From NCBI GenBank assembly GCA_948567375.1, contig OX419759.1, positions 48,151,493-48,215,492 of the forward strand: a DNA stretch of 64,000 bases, read 5' to 3'. The stretch comes from Lunularia cruciata (taxonomy: Eukaryota; Streptophyta; Marchantiopsida; Lunulariales; Lunulariaceae). Shown one piece after another: positions 13,001-23,637 of the stretch (position 1 is its first letter; the number at the start of each line of letters is the position of its first letter). Position numbers and translations under genes: made by a program. The notes beneath the pieces are model-generated. The model saw only the letters and a program-made list of their open reading frames with translations, was not told the origin of the DNA and ran no database searches.

Positions 13001-13813
13001 TACCTCCTACCTCTCTTGCTTCTCTCCCCATGACTTATCTCTAATCTGACTTAGTCCATCAAGCCAGATTCCCTCTCTTCCCTTCGTGCTTTGCCTAACC
13101 TTGCAATCGCTTGCAGTGATTCTTGTTATGAAACCTAGAAAACTGAAATGTCAGTTCCAAGCCAAGAATGTGATACAAAGTCTTGCTAAGACATCAATCC
13201 TTGTCACTGCATCTAATCTACACATTGCAAGACCTCTCACCACACTTTGCTTACTCACTTTCAGGGCCATCATGTGTTTCCTCACTCTCTTCTTGTGAAA
13301 GATTGTTCTCGAGATCCTAACCCACTCTTCTTCTTGTGAATTTGCAATTTGCATTCCTTCGGGTTGGCTCTAAATAGGGATAGGGTAGCATTTGAACATT
13401 GCAATGCTTCCTCACAAAAATCTTGATTTTATAGTCCTTCATTGATTTGTCATTCTTTAGTCACTTCTCTGTGCCCCTCACCAATTTTGGGAGGTTGTTT
13501 CCTGTCACTATCAAGAACTTCTTGATCTCGAGGTAGTCACTTTCTTCTTGCATACTTTCATGATTGGCAACCCGAAAGAAGTTTGTTATAGGTTTTTTGG
13601 ATCAGGTTGCGCTACCCGATATGAAGTCCTCTTCTTTGCCTTTCTCTCTTGCCATCCTGGGTCCTTTGGAATGACTTGAGGTCAACTTTAGGTTTAGACC
13701 AAACACATGATTCTTCACATTTTCCTTCTTGTTTAGCTCTCCTTTGGCTTTACCAACATACTTCTTCTTCAAAACTCCATTAAAACCATCCAAAAAAAAA
13801 TGTGGGTATCACA
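10056..13813 (-). mobile_element. GL-3: solo giant LTR with LEP gene (3,758 bp)
   Basis: The strand is given as LTR sense. Termini are TGTGATACCCACATTTTT (minus, from 13,813) and GGGTTGTCACA (ending at 10,056). The flanks TATGG (10,051-10,055) and TATGG (13,814-13,818) are a perfect 5-bp duplication. It has the same internal order as GL-2: leader, LEP remnants, TATA-like TTTAAATAG block (about 10,725-10,733, plus view), R-U5. It lies within element A gag. Confidence 0.85.
10857..13399 (-). pseudogene. LEP pseudogene in GL-3
   Basis: The LEP landmarks are recognisable in order but spread over several frames. The N-domain pieces are at 13,354-13,151 (LCITFLAWN), 13,031-12,816 (WRGIVSAMIAMFKLEQTTYV) and 12,774-12,448 (HYFVPFGAHFYFGLNLL). 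Hinge pieces lie near 12,250-11,905 and coil pieces at 11,763-11,578 and 11,448-11,260. The best-preserved tail is an open 143-codon stretch, 11,288-10,857, with VDRKMLEVGDNV, VGVQVSLGELFETLQK and a final EVKVDIRLD. It is clearly homologous to GL-1 and GL-6. At least five breaks make it non-functional. The start at 13,399 is an estimate. Confidence 0.65.
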
Positions 13814-14700
13814 TATGGATGAGATCTCCCTACCAAATCCAAATGTCACCACTCTCTCCTCCACCATGTTAAGCTCAATATGCTGAGCTAAACCAAAGAC
13901 CACTACCAAAGTAGGCAAAGTAGCCTATAATAATGTAGCATCATGAACTCTACATCACAACTCCTTATCCAATATCCCATACCAAAATTGGACTGCTTGG
14001 GTCTCAGTAACTCCTAGAGTGAAACTGATCAACCGCCTCATGCAATTGTATGCCGCGTAGGCTCTCTCGAGCCTTCCATTGGAACTCTTGCAAGCTCTTC
14101 AACTTGTCAGTCCGCACTCCTTGGTAGTTTTGCCTCAAACACTAGATGAATTCACCATGGGGTTAAAGCCCGGTACCACACCATCTCCTATAGTGGTACC
14201 TCCACTCGTAGTAGCACTATCTCCAGCTAGTGCACCTCCACTAGCTCCATCAATGCTACTTGAGCTAGAACTCGTGTGTACTACCGATCTACTCCACGCA
14301 ACCAAGCTTAAAGTGATTGAGACATAGTTTGGAGACCAACATTGTCTCCGTAACTCAATCTCCTCCAAGTGAGCTCTCCTGAACTCATGGTAATTGTCCA
14401 TTGGCGTACCCACCAAATGCTAAAACAACCCCTTCCATACCATGAAGGGTGTAAACAAAGTTGGATTCCGCATTTGCTGCAAATCACACCAACTATCAAA
14501 CTCCTAAATGAAGTCATCTAAATCAATGGTACCCACTATACCAAAGTAACACCTAGGGCCTTTGGAGTCCCCATAAATCTCATCCATGTCCCACCATAAC
14601 AACACAGACATGCCAAGTGCACTCTCAATTGAATTAGCTCCTATGTCAAACTCTAACTCAGAGTCAATCTCCTCCCTCACTGGGAATTGAGATACATGCT
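13814..14700 (-). pseudogene. Element A gag N-terminal/core remnant
   Basis: Minus-strand reading between about 14,620 and 14,310 gives a gag-like region with LVGTPMDNYHEFRRAHLEEI (from the Met at 14,416). Just upstream, stop-interrupted, is a tryptophan-containing stretch of the kind that precedes the capsid core in plant gypsy Gag. The frame is lost repeatedly. The assignment rests on its place between the 5' LTR and the CCHC knuckle more than on strong motif identity. The part nearest GL-3 (14,230-13,819) is serine-rich and weakly conserved. Confidence 0.5.
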
Positions 14701-15054
14701 GATACTAAGTGCCACTTTGAGTAAACCCATTGTGTACTATAGGGCTAACTCCTCTAGAATCCCCAAAGAACTCCGTTATGACAAAGTAACCACAATTACA
14801 ACCACAAACCGAAACCACAAATTGCAACCACAAGTACCCCACCAAGTGCCAACACCAACTGAGCACCACCAAGTGCCAATACCCACATAACACCACCCAC
14901 TAATGTAACTCTAACTGAGATAACTACACTAAGGGATAGGGCAACCTATAACTTGCCATCACAACACGCACTCTCATGGTCTACAGGTCATCACTTCCTA
15001 CCTCACTAGAGAGAAACAAAGGTAGTCTGATTGGTCATCACACTAGAGCACCAA
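14701..15054 (-). other. Element A leader with possible primer-binding site
   Basis: Just inside the LTR end (minus strand, 15,054 downwards) the sequence is TTGGTGCTCTAGTG. This is where a primer-binding site would sit, but I cannot match it to a tRNA with confidence. The rest is untranslated leader with short repeats of the word 'accaagtgccaa' near 14,845-14,885. No gene is seen. Confidence 0.35.
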
Positions 15055-16579
15055 TGCTCAAAATTCAGGGCACCTCGCACAAATAAGAAGTAGAGAATGG
15101 AGTGGGCCCAATCACAAGAAATATAAAGAAAAACACCCCATCTCATAAAGCAACACGAGACAAAATCTACCACCATTTGGCATTTGATATAAGAGAAATT
15201 TGTATCTACGTCCTAAGCTACCAAGATTACCAAGAATGGGATCAAACTGCCTCTCCTAGCCAAAGCTACAAGTGTATAGATAATAGTGGATCAATCACTA
15301 GGACAACAAGTGAGGGTGGACTAGTTGGCGAGGGCACCAATCTAGGCACAAGAGATCTAGGGATCAAACCCTATTACGCACAATCTAGCCGGATGTGCAG
15401 ATTTTGCCAAATAACAACCAAGATCTACTCTAAACTAGCTAGCCTCACGCCAGCAAGTTGGCTTGTTGGCCCCTCTAGGCCTTCATAGCTTCTCATAGCC
15501 CATAGCCCTTTGCCACAACAAATGAGGGCTTTCTTCTTGCCACTTCAAACCTTCTCTAAATTTAGCGCAACTCCTCCAAATGAGCCCTTTCTTCTTCCCA
15601 CTTCAAACCTTCTCCAAATCTGGCAAAACTCCTCCAAATTTGGTGAAAACTCCACCAACTCTGGCCAAAATCTAGAATTTCAAAACTCTTCCAAATTTGG
15701 CCAAAATTTGACATAAACTCTAGCAAAAATTTGACGTAAAATCTAACATAAACCTTAAATTTAGCTAACCGCCAAATCCGCCTTTAACTCTACAATCGAG
15801 CCAAACTAAATTTTTCAAATAAAAAATTCACAAGAATGGGTTCCAAACTCCATGTTAAAATTACTTCTTGAGCTCAACTCCCAAAAAATTGGTCTTACCT
15901 TCAACTCCTAAGCTCAAAATCACAACTATTGCTCAAAAATTGTTTCTTCTTTGCTCAAAAATTGGCCAATGGTTCCGCACACCGTCTGCATTATAGCTAA
16001 ATCTGCATCAAGCAACAATGTTCTGCACACCAAGGAAAACTTGAACTTTGATCGAGCTACCAACCATCCATTGCACTTGGAGATACCACCAATACTCATA
16101 GTTTTTGCACCTAATTTCCTATTGACTACACTTCTCTGATGTAATCATATCATTTACAACTCTTGAACCAACTCAACTTAGATCAGTACTTGATCGATCA
16201 CTCTATAAGTTACCAATAACTAGACACTGATTAAAATCAAACCACACCCAGTCTAGCTAATAGAATCCAGGTGACGCTCGTAGGCCTCTATCCACCATAG
16301 CCATGAACTCAAAGGCTCAACATCAAAGAATTGAGCTCTCTATAGCTACACTTCAAAAGTATACCCTTGGATTCAAGCTAGGTCTGAAACCCTAACAATC
16401 CTGCTAATAGCATACTTTATGGTGCGAATAGTGCAAAGTAACGGTGGGCACCACCATGAAGTCAGTATCCCAAACATGAAATCTGACCGTCAAAAAGTAG
16501 TCTATGGAGAATTGTTGAAATACCTCTAACTACTATCACTACAACTCTAGTGTCCAAGCAATCTAGATATGACACTACA
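15055..16579 (-). repeat. Element A 5' LTR (about 1.5 kb)
   Basis: The minus-strand sequence begins TGTAGTGTCATATC at 16,579 and ends in GAGCA at 15,055, next to the leader and gag, giving TG..CA ends and the right position. Only one LTR is in the window, so the ends cannot be confirmed by comparison. The far end abuts integrase sequence of element C at 16,580, as expected of an insertion boundary. The plus strand shows AC-rich repeats of the words 'ccttctc(c/t)aaat' and 'tttggc' around 15,540-15,700. Confidence 0.5.
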
Positions 16580-16804
16580 GATGGCATGACATATATGACA
16601 ATTTGTAGAATTTTTTTCTAGGAAAACTCCATCTCCATGGATAGGACCATACAAGGTGGATAAATGCTTTGATAATGGATCACTTCAACTTGCAAATTTG
16701 GAAGGTAACTTGTTTGATGGCGAGTACAAAAGTACTTTGCTTAAGTAATTGCAAGGAATAAGTCCCTTGTGTTTGCGGGGATGCTTATATTTTGGAGAGG
16801 GGTA
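16580..16804 (+). pseudogene. Element C: integrase C-terminal end and polypurine tract
   Basis: The plus strand from about 16,635 reads WIGPYKVDKCFDNGSLQLAN, then an NLFDG stretch. This resembles the integrase C-terminal module of Athila/Tat-type plant gypsy elements, whose usual pattern is W-x-GPY/F, F-x-NG, L-x-x-L-x-G. It ends in a polypurine tract, TTTGGAGAGGGGTA (about 16,791-16,804), directly followed by TGTGGTACTCC. This is the junction of an internal region with a 3' LTR and fixes where the C LTR begins. The upstream part of C is displaced by element A and presumably lies left of the window. Confidence 0.65.
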
Positions 16805-16869
16805 TGTGGTACTCCTATTTCTTAAATATTTTCTTCTATTGATCATACATGCTTAAGTGCTAAGAGAAC

Positions 16870-17739
16870 CATGCAAGATGATAGAATTATTGGGAGAAGT
16901 GCCTTAGACAGAGAGGTACTTGGATGAGTGACCCTAGTAAGCTAGAATAGGAGAAGTACTCAGAATGATGAAGGATAATCTCAAGTACTAAGAAGAAGAA
17001 TGAATTTGGAGGCCACATGAGCTCCATGGCCAAGTATTAGGGTGGAAAGCAAAGCTATGTCACAAAGAAGATGAGAAGCACTTGAGAGGTGTAGAATGAC
17101 CTCAAGTGCTTGAGGATAGAACAACACTCAGAGTGCTAAGGGAACATTTGGAGTGTTGGTAAGAGTTGCAACAATTGTAGAAATTGGAGTGCCAATAAGT
17201 GAGGCATATAGGCCCAAGTGACAAGTGTCACCTTGGCACTTAGAGGTAAGTGCCACCACAACTGGACCTTCCTACCAATGTTCGTTCCTATAAGATAATT
17301 GTTTGCACTTGTCAAGCAAGTGTGGCATTGGAGAAAGTGGTTGGAAAATGGATTTTTTGGCACATAAGAGAGTGACTTCACCTAAGGATAACATGCAAGG
17401 CCTTTGCCTATGAAAAACTGAGTACCTACTTGCTCTATAACCACCAAAGTGTTGAAGTAAGACCAAGATCTTGGTGTGTAGATTGAAGCGCCCGACCTAT
17501 GATGGCACTTTTTGCAATCCAACCTATCTCCCTAGCTGATCAAGTAGTGTCTTATAAATTTTGTGAAGTGGTGAGTGCTCAAAGTCACTTTTGAGAATAG
17601 CACTTTGCACAATATTAGGTACTCAACATGAAAAGAGGCACTCAATAAAGTATAGCATTAGCTCATATCATCCTTTTGTGTGCAAGAATCATGCTAGTTA
17701 CTCACAAGACTTACAAGAAGGCTCTTGAGGCCAACTTTA
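16870..17739 (+). other. Element C LTR leader without recognisable gene
   Basis: This purine-rich DNA has repeated words of the type 'agagaagtgc' and 'gaagcacttgag' (about 16,890-17,130). Short open stretches occur on both strands, none with a known motif. It corresponds to the short leader before LEP in the GL elements but is longer. Confidence 0.4.
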
Positions 17740-19308
17740 GATCCCTTGTTGTGAAAAAATGGGCAATTATTGTAGGATAGATTTAATTAGAAGTAATCAC
17801 TTAGGATTCCTACTTTAGACCTGGAAGTTATCAAACTTCCATCTTATTCATGAAATAAGAGAATAGGGATAGAGAACTTTAAGAGGAATGCCGAGTAATA
17901 CATGGAATTGGACTAAGGATCATTGGAAAATGGTACTGAGCCATGATGTTAGGATTGAAGGAGCCATGATAATAGATAACAAATTTGCAAACAAAGAGCT
18001 AACCCCCAAAGTTAAAAGATGTTTCAATTGAAGGCACTCTAATAACAATAGATGAAGTATAGTTAGTTACAGGGACCGTGCCATAAGAGCCATTGTAGAG
18101 AAAATTATGAAACTCTTCAAAAAAAATCAAACTACATATTTAACCAATGGCTAGGCAATGTTCTTTGATTATATGTATGTAGGCAAGCCTATAGATTGGC
18201 CCAAAATGTTTGACAAGGCAATGCAAGCTCTTGCACAAAGATTTGGAAGTTGAAGGGGGAACCATTTATCTTGCTCCTTTTGCAATGAATTACTACATAT
18301 GGATGAATCTCTCAACCAAGGAAGAGAGGAAGAGGTTCCCTACCCATCTTCATCCTATAGGTTATTTTGAAAAACTACATGAAGGACCTACCTAGATCAC
18401 CAAGTACTGACTAGAGGATGCAAAGTTCGTAGAGACAGGCCAATTTATGCTTGTAGATGAAGAATTGACCTAGCCCAAGGCTCCAAAGAGCAAGAATATC
18501 CCCACAAAGAAGCAACCTCTTCTTTTTCTCAAAGGTGAGTGCCCAAACTATTGAAGTGTCTTCTTTGAAAGATGAAGTTCAAGACATTGAGGCTAATGAA
18601 GATGAAGACAAGGAAAATCAAGGGTCCTTCACTCTACAAGGATCAACCTCCACCTCAAGAGAGAACAAAGAAGGAGAAAAAACTTGGGAGGATGCTCAAT
18701 CTACTCCCCAAGTGTAGGACCATGACATGGATGAGGGTCCTATAGATGAAGAAGAACACATGGTAAGAAGAGATAGTGCCTGAGTAGGCACCTTTGAATC
18801 TCAAAGTTCCAAAAGAAGAAGTCACAATAGAAGTACAAGATCAAGCTTTGTGCTCAAAGGACCAAGAATTTTGGCCAAAAGAAGGAAAGGGGCCAATGAT
18901 TGCACAAAGGAAGAAGATCACATCACCAATAATTCCAAAGAAGAAGAGGAAATTGACAATCTAACATATCTTCTTGAGGCTGCACCGGAATTGCAAATCA
19001 AAGTGTAGGAGGCGCCTACAACATCCAAGTTAGTGTAGGTGTGGGAAGGCTTGAATTTCATCATCTGTTCAATGGGCTTTGCATTGCACTTGATGGAATT
19101 ATTATTGCCCCCAATACCAAGCTGAGTGCTCTGATGTGTTGGACTACATCATATTGATCAAGGCCATGCACAAGTAGGTTTACACTTGGAAAGCTAAAGA
19201 GGATTTGGTGAAGGAAGAGGCAAAAAAGGCCAAATACTTCTACAAAGTAGAGGCTTTGAAGGTAAGTACCTTGATGCAAGAGAACCAACAATTGAAGAGA
19301 AGAAGTGT
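17740..19308 (+). pseudogene. LEP pseudogene of element C, part 1 (N-domain and hinge)
   Basis: Although diverged, the N-domain order matches the GL copies: a WTKDHWKMVL block (about 17,910), IVEKIMKLFKKNQTTYL (about 18,095), MFFDYMYVGKPIDWPKMFDK (about 18,155) and APFAMNYYIWMNLSTKEER (about 18,270). A lysine- and glutamate-rich hinge follows (18,400-18,990), for example EDKENQGS and EEEIDNL, and then the start of the coil (EEAKKAKYFYKVEALK near 19,225). Stops and frameshifts are scattered throughout. Element B interrupts the frame inside the coil at 19,308. The similarity to the GL copies shows that the LEP gene is old and shared by at least two LTR subfamilies. Confidence 0.7.
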
Positions 19309-19710
19309 TGTAACAATATGAAGTTTAGCAATGAACTTAGTTAGGACTAACAAAGTAGCAAATAGGCCAAATTAGCCTAGAAATATATAGGAAACTTCTT
19401 AGGAAGCTTCCTGGCTAGCTTAGCTTGCACCCCAAGTAAGTAGCTTCTAGAAGCTTCCAACTAGCTTAGCTTGCAAGCCAAGAAGGTGACTCTAGAAGGA
19501 AGCTTTGTGAGAAGCTTCTTGGTTAACTTGGCTTGCACTCCAAGAAAATGGCTCAAGGAAGCTTCTTGAGAAGCTTCTCAAGAGCCTTGCATGCTCCTTA
19601 TGAATACTAGAGCGGAAGCTCATGCGAGGCATTTGGAGTTTACCCACATTCAAGTGTTCTAACATGATCTTCCATTCTCCTATTTCTCTCCTTGGTCTTG
19701 GTCTTTTATA
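19309..19710 (+). repeat. Element B 5' LTR
   Basis: It starts TGTAACAATATGAAG and ends GGTCTTTTATA, so the original CA end has become TA. It matches the 3' LTR at 33,950 along its whole length. It is unusually rich in the word AGAAGCTTCT and its reverse complement, at least eight copies, which could pair into hairpins. Confidence 0.88.
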
Positions 19711-19726
19711 TCGATATCAGAGCAAG
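19711..19726 (+). other. Element B primer-binding site, initiator tRNA-Met type
   Basis: Directly after the 5' LTR the sequence TCGATATCAGAGCAAG resembles TGGTATCAGAGC, the complement of the 3' end of plant initiator tRNA-Met, used by most Ty3/gypsy chromoviruses. Two mismatches are present. Confidence 0.7.
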
Positions 19727-20099
19727 AATGGGATGGATGGAATTTATTGACCAAAAAATCCATTTTTGCCAAACTATTGGGATTTTTGTGTCTAGGTACT
19801 ACCCAAGCATCATTTCATATAATTCATCACCTCAAACTTTGGGTAGGATTTTTTGCACACAATTACCTTGTTTGATGAACCTTTGATACTTCAGATTGTA
19901 ACTTATGGAGAATGGTGGACATGTTGCATCTATATATTATTAAATTAGATAAACTAGAAATAGTGGGGTAGAGTAGTAGCCATGGCGGCAATACCCAATG
20001 TTATCATTACTATGTAACAACAAATCAATTACTGGACTTGATTGTTGGATGAACGAGTCCATCAATGACAAGAACACATAGAGAGACCATTAGTTTGAG

Positions 20100-20840
20100 A
20101 TGGAGAAGATCAAATCCAATTTCCAAAACCCAAGGGGTTTGAAGACAAGAATCTCCCTAGCACAATGGAGAACTTTGTGTTTGATTGTGAATGTTACTTT
20201 GAAGCTACCAATGTTCAAGATGAACAAAAACAAATTCTCTTGGCTTCTAGCCAATTAGATGGCATGGCAAAACTTTGGTGGCAATTTCAAGTGGAGTGAG
20301 CTGAATGACAAATTTTTGCATCAATCTGACATGGGTAGAATTCAAGAATGCAATACTTGGTCTATTTCAAGTTGTGAATGCCACACAAGCTGCACAAGAT
20401 AAGTTGGCAAAGTTGAAGCAGATTTGCTCTATAAGGAGCTACATCATGCAATTCCAGAACATCATCATGAAAATTCTAGATATACAAGAAGGTGATGTTT
20501 TGGATTGATTTTTGAGGGGCTTGAAGTCACAAACTAAATTTGAGGTGACCATGCAAGAGCCACAAAACATGGAAGAAGCCATGCATTTGGCTGAGCACTT
20601 TGATTCCTTAGTTGCAACTACTTGGTCTCAACCTTAGCTATATAGAACCTACCAGTACACTACAAATGAGTGGAGGAATTGGCACAAATGCAGATTGATG
20701 TTGTCCAATGGAGACCATTTGGTACAACGGATAAAGAAAGATTGCAACAAAATGGTGGGTTTTTTTATTGTCATTGAGTTGGACATCACATTGTTGAATG
20801 TCCACTTAGGAATGGACGACCTCGACTAGTTGCCCAAATG
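20100..20840 (+). pseudogene. Element B gag with degenerate zinc knuckle
   Basis: The capsid core is readable. FPKPKGFEDKN (about 20,130) leads to a FECECYFEA-like stretch, then across a frameshift to WVEFKNAILGLFQVVNATQA (20,332 on) and LKQICSIRSYIMQFQNI, the pattern of chromovirus Gag. At about 20,760-20,810 the nucleocapsid motif reads FYCHxVGHHIVEC. The first Cys of CX2CX4HX4C has become Phe and a stop stands after the first His. It would have formed the particle shell. It has at least three disabling changes. Confidence 0.75.
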
Positions 20841-20939
20841 GAGTCTATGGAGCACATTGATCAGGGAAATGACAAATCCCAATAGGAGATTTTAAGCCAC
20901 TTGTTGGGAACTTGATTAGTTCCAATGGGATTGAAGGCT

Positions 20940-21594
20940 CGATCTATGCAAGTTTGCTTCACTTGCAAGGTATGATATTAGATCAAGGTTTTAGGTTTTT
21001 GGTTGATTTTAGAAGTTCAAAGAATTGTATGTCCATGAAAAGGAATTACATATTCCTATCAAGCTAGTAATTGGAAGCAAATTAATGATGGCGGATGGTA
21101 GAAAGGGTTCTGCATTCTATACTTCACATCCTACTACATTAAGGATTGGAAAGGAGTATTTGGAGTATATGAGATTTATAATGACACCTCTACACTATGA
21201 TATCATTTTGGGTTTGCCTTGGCTTGACTGTCATAAGGTTCAATTTGATTGGAACCAATGATAAATTCAAGTACAACACCAAGGTAGGAATTTTTGATTA
21301 GGTTGTTTGGCACCTTTGAGTAAGACAACTAAGAATAGTCAATCTTAAGATGGGAAGTTTGTCAAGAAGGTAACCATAAGGCAAGCTTTGAAGAGAGATG
21401 AGCCCCAAGATAGGAAGTTTGTTAGGAAAGCAACCATGGAGCAAGCTTTGAAGGGTGATGAGTCCCTATATATGAAGTTTGTCAGCAAAGCAGCCATAGA
21501 GCAAGCTTTGGAGGAAGATACATTTACTTTTGTTGTGTGGATTAAGCCACTTATACAAGGAGAATTTGAGGAGAGGTAATAGCCTCATCAAGCA
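20940..21594 (+). pseudogene. Element B aspartic protease and protease-RT linker
   Basis: The active-site loop lies at 20,999-21,031 and reads LVDFRSSKNCM, where LVDSGSSKNCM would be expected. Two single-base changes (D-S-G to D-F-R) would kill it. A frameshift follows, and the domain continues open from 21,028 through LVIGSKLMMADGRK to YDIILGLPWLDCHKVQFDW (near 21,240), the conserved C-terminal part of gypsy protease. The linker holds three imperfect direct copies of a segment of about 66 bp (21,345-21,520, the word 'gaagtttgt(c/t)a(g/a)(c/g)aa(a/g)gc' and 'agcaagctttg(a/g)ag'). Confidence 0.75.
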
Positions 21595-21860
21595 ATGGTT
21601 GATTAAATAGTTCAAGAGTTTGTAGATGTGTTTCCGGATGATCTACCAAAGGGATTACTTTCTAATCATGGTATGCCCTTCAAGATTAAGTTATTGCCAA
21701 GGAGTGGACCAATCTATCAGCTCTCATTAAAGGAGTTGGAGGAGTTGCGAACAACACTTATAGAGTTGTTGGAGAAGGATTTCATATGACATAATACATC
21801 TCCTTGGAGAGCATGTGTACTATTTGTTCCAAAGAAGGATGGAGGACTTCATTTATATAT
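21595..21860 (+). pseudogene. Element B reverse transcriptase, part 1 (N-terminal)
   Basis: EFVDVFPDDLPKGLLSNHG, then PFKIKLLPRSGPIYQLSLKE, LEELRTTLIELLEKDFI and FVPKKDGGLHLYI are the fingers region of Ty3/gypsy RT. The frame is open except for one stop after KDFI. It is cut at 21,860 by GL-4 and continues at 27,555. Removing GL-4 and one duplication restores the conserved junction of GGLHLYI with DYCGLN in frame. Confidence 0.85.
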
Positions 21861-22739
21861 TATGATAACCTAGCAAGTATCACTTTTGTGGTAATCAGGT
21901 AATAAAAGTTTGTTCCCACAGAGATACAAATCAAAAATGGTCAAGTACAAAGTAAAATAGTCACCATGTAGTTCTTCTTGGTTTTGTCTTTAATCTCTCA
22001 AGTAGAAACCATACCCTGAAGATAATAACAAGCACTGATCATAGTCTCATCACAAATTAACACTCTTGTCATCACAAATCCTCAAATCTTTCCAAACAAT
22101 CTTACTTGTGATGATTCAAATTTTATGAAGAAGGCTACTTCACTACAAAAAAATCTTGCCTTAGAATTGCATTTCACCCTCTACTAAAGGCACAACTTCC
22201 TCAATCAAAATTACTTTGCATCAACCTTGCACTACACTCACAATTGCAGAATACTACCAACACTACAATTCCTCTCATATCTGTCAAGGCATTGCTTTGA
22301 TTACACTTCACTCAAGATCAAACACATAGAATGAATATCAACGCTATGGAATCCAACATCCAACAAGCACATTGACTTGCACTTCAAAATTCTCCCCACA
22401 CTCACACAAGATTGATACTTGGGATTGAGTTGAAATGACAAGCATTGAGATACTTCACTTTATCAACTTCAAAAATATAAATATAGAACAACAAAAGATT
22501 GCAAATGCCTCCATTAAATAGGCTGAGTTAACTAATTACAATTAACTATTAACAATTAACAATTACAATTAACTAACTAACTAATATATTTTGGTACCCA
22601 CATTTTTTGGTTTTGATGTTTTTTGAAGAAGAAATATACAGTCAAGGTGGAATTGAACCTAAATCAAGACAAAAGAAGAAGAATTGAGTATTTGGGTCAA
22701 ACCGAGGAAGTTGACTTCATGTTAGAGGAAGAAGGACTC

Positions 22740-23260
22740 AAATTGGACTGAAGGAGGGCAGACCCAAAGGAGGAATGGAAGTTGCAGGTCAGGATTACTG
22801 CAAGGGCTACATCTCAATGACAAAAAGTCCAAATCATGCATGTTATATCTTGTTGCAAGCATCTCTTTCAAAGCTATTTGCTACTACTAAATTTGTAGAG
22901 TTTGGAGGTTTATAGCGGAAGTTACAAGTGTTTGAAGTTTTGGGAGTAAATGTATAGAGTAGTTGAGTGTCTTCAGGATAGTGTCTTCAGGTTAATAGTA
23001 CTTCGGGTCTATGTTCTTTGGGTCTCTACAACTTTGGGTTAGAAACTTCTTGGCCTCAGGACAAAGGTGACTAGGTCTGAGGTAGTCGGACCTCAGAGTG
23101 GAGTGAAGGTGACTTTGGGAGTCTTGCTATAGGTATCAGAGGAAGTTAGAGTAGGGAGAGAAGATATTTAGGATACCTATGACTTCAATTTCAGTTCTGA
23201 TTGAAGATAAGATAGAATTAGAAGAGAAATAGTAGTAGTGAATGAACCCGAAGTGCAAGA
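22740..23260 (+). other. Unassigned middle part of GL-5
   Basis: After the leader shared with GL-1 ('gaggaagttgacttc'), this stretch has no counterpart that I can align in the other GL copies. It includes a short tandem duplication, 'agtgtcttcaggatagtgtcttcaggtt' (as two halves near 22,969-22,995). No reading frame of note. Confidence 0.35.
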
Positions 23261-23279
23261 TCAGACAGTAAGTGTCTTT

Positions 23280-23637
23280 GGATCAATTACATGAACAACT
23301 AAGGGAAAGTGGGTTACAAATTGAAGGCCTAGATAGTGTAACCATGCTTTCAATTACAATTTTTGATGAGGATATAGTAAAATTAGCAAAGGAATTGATA
23401 GTAGTTAGACCCAAAGTAAAGGAAGTAGGAGTCCAAATGTCTTTGGAGTTGACATCGGAGATATTAGAGAAAGATGGGTTGCAAGAAGAAGATGTGTGTA
23501 GGTTGTCCATGACTGTAATTGCAGATCAAGAAGAAGAGGTGTTAGAATTGGTAGTTGGTAAACCCGAGGATATAGTAGTGTGTGAGGTTACATCAAGATT
23601 GGAAGCCAAAGAAGAAGTAGACATCAGATCGGAGTAG
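23280..23637 (+). pseudogene. LEP C-terminal coiled coil in GL-5
   Basis: This open stretch of about 120 codons has no ATG at its head. It carries the conserved LEP tail: VGVQMSLELTSEILEKDG, DVCRLSMTVI, then RLEAKEEVDI before the stop at 23,635-23,637. The same signature occurs in GL-1, GL-2, GL-3 and GL-6. The coil upstream of it is reduced to about 40 residues, so this is a deletion remnant. The function of the tail is unknown. Its ladder of short conserved blocks separated by variable linkers looks like a set of binding motifs rather than an enzyme. Confidence 0.6.

Larger units (their letters stand above)
1..16579 (-). mobile_element. Element A: Ty3/gypsy retrotransposon, minus strand, 3' part off the left edge
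   Basis: Reading leftwards on the minus strand, the order is LTR (16,579-15,055), gag, CCHC knuckle, protease motif, reverse transcriptase and RNase H. This gag-PR-RT-RH order is that of LTR retrotransposons. Integrase and the 3' LTR would lie beyond base 1. Three solo-LTR-like elements (GL-1 to GL-3) interrupt it, each with a 5-bp duplication of A sequence. All coding parts hold stops or frameshifts, so A is dead. A itself appears to be inserted in element C, whose integrase end resumes at 16,580. The lineage within Ty3/gypsy is not decided here. Confidence 0.8.
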
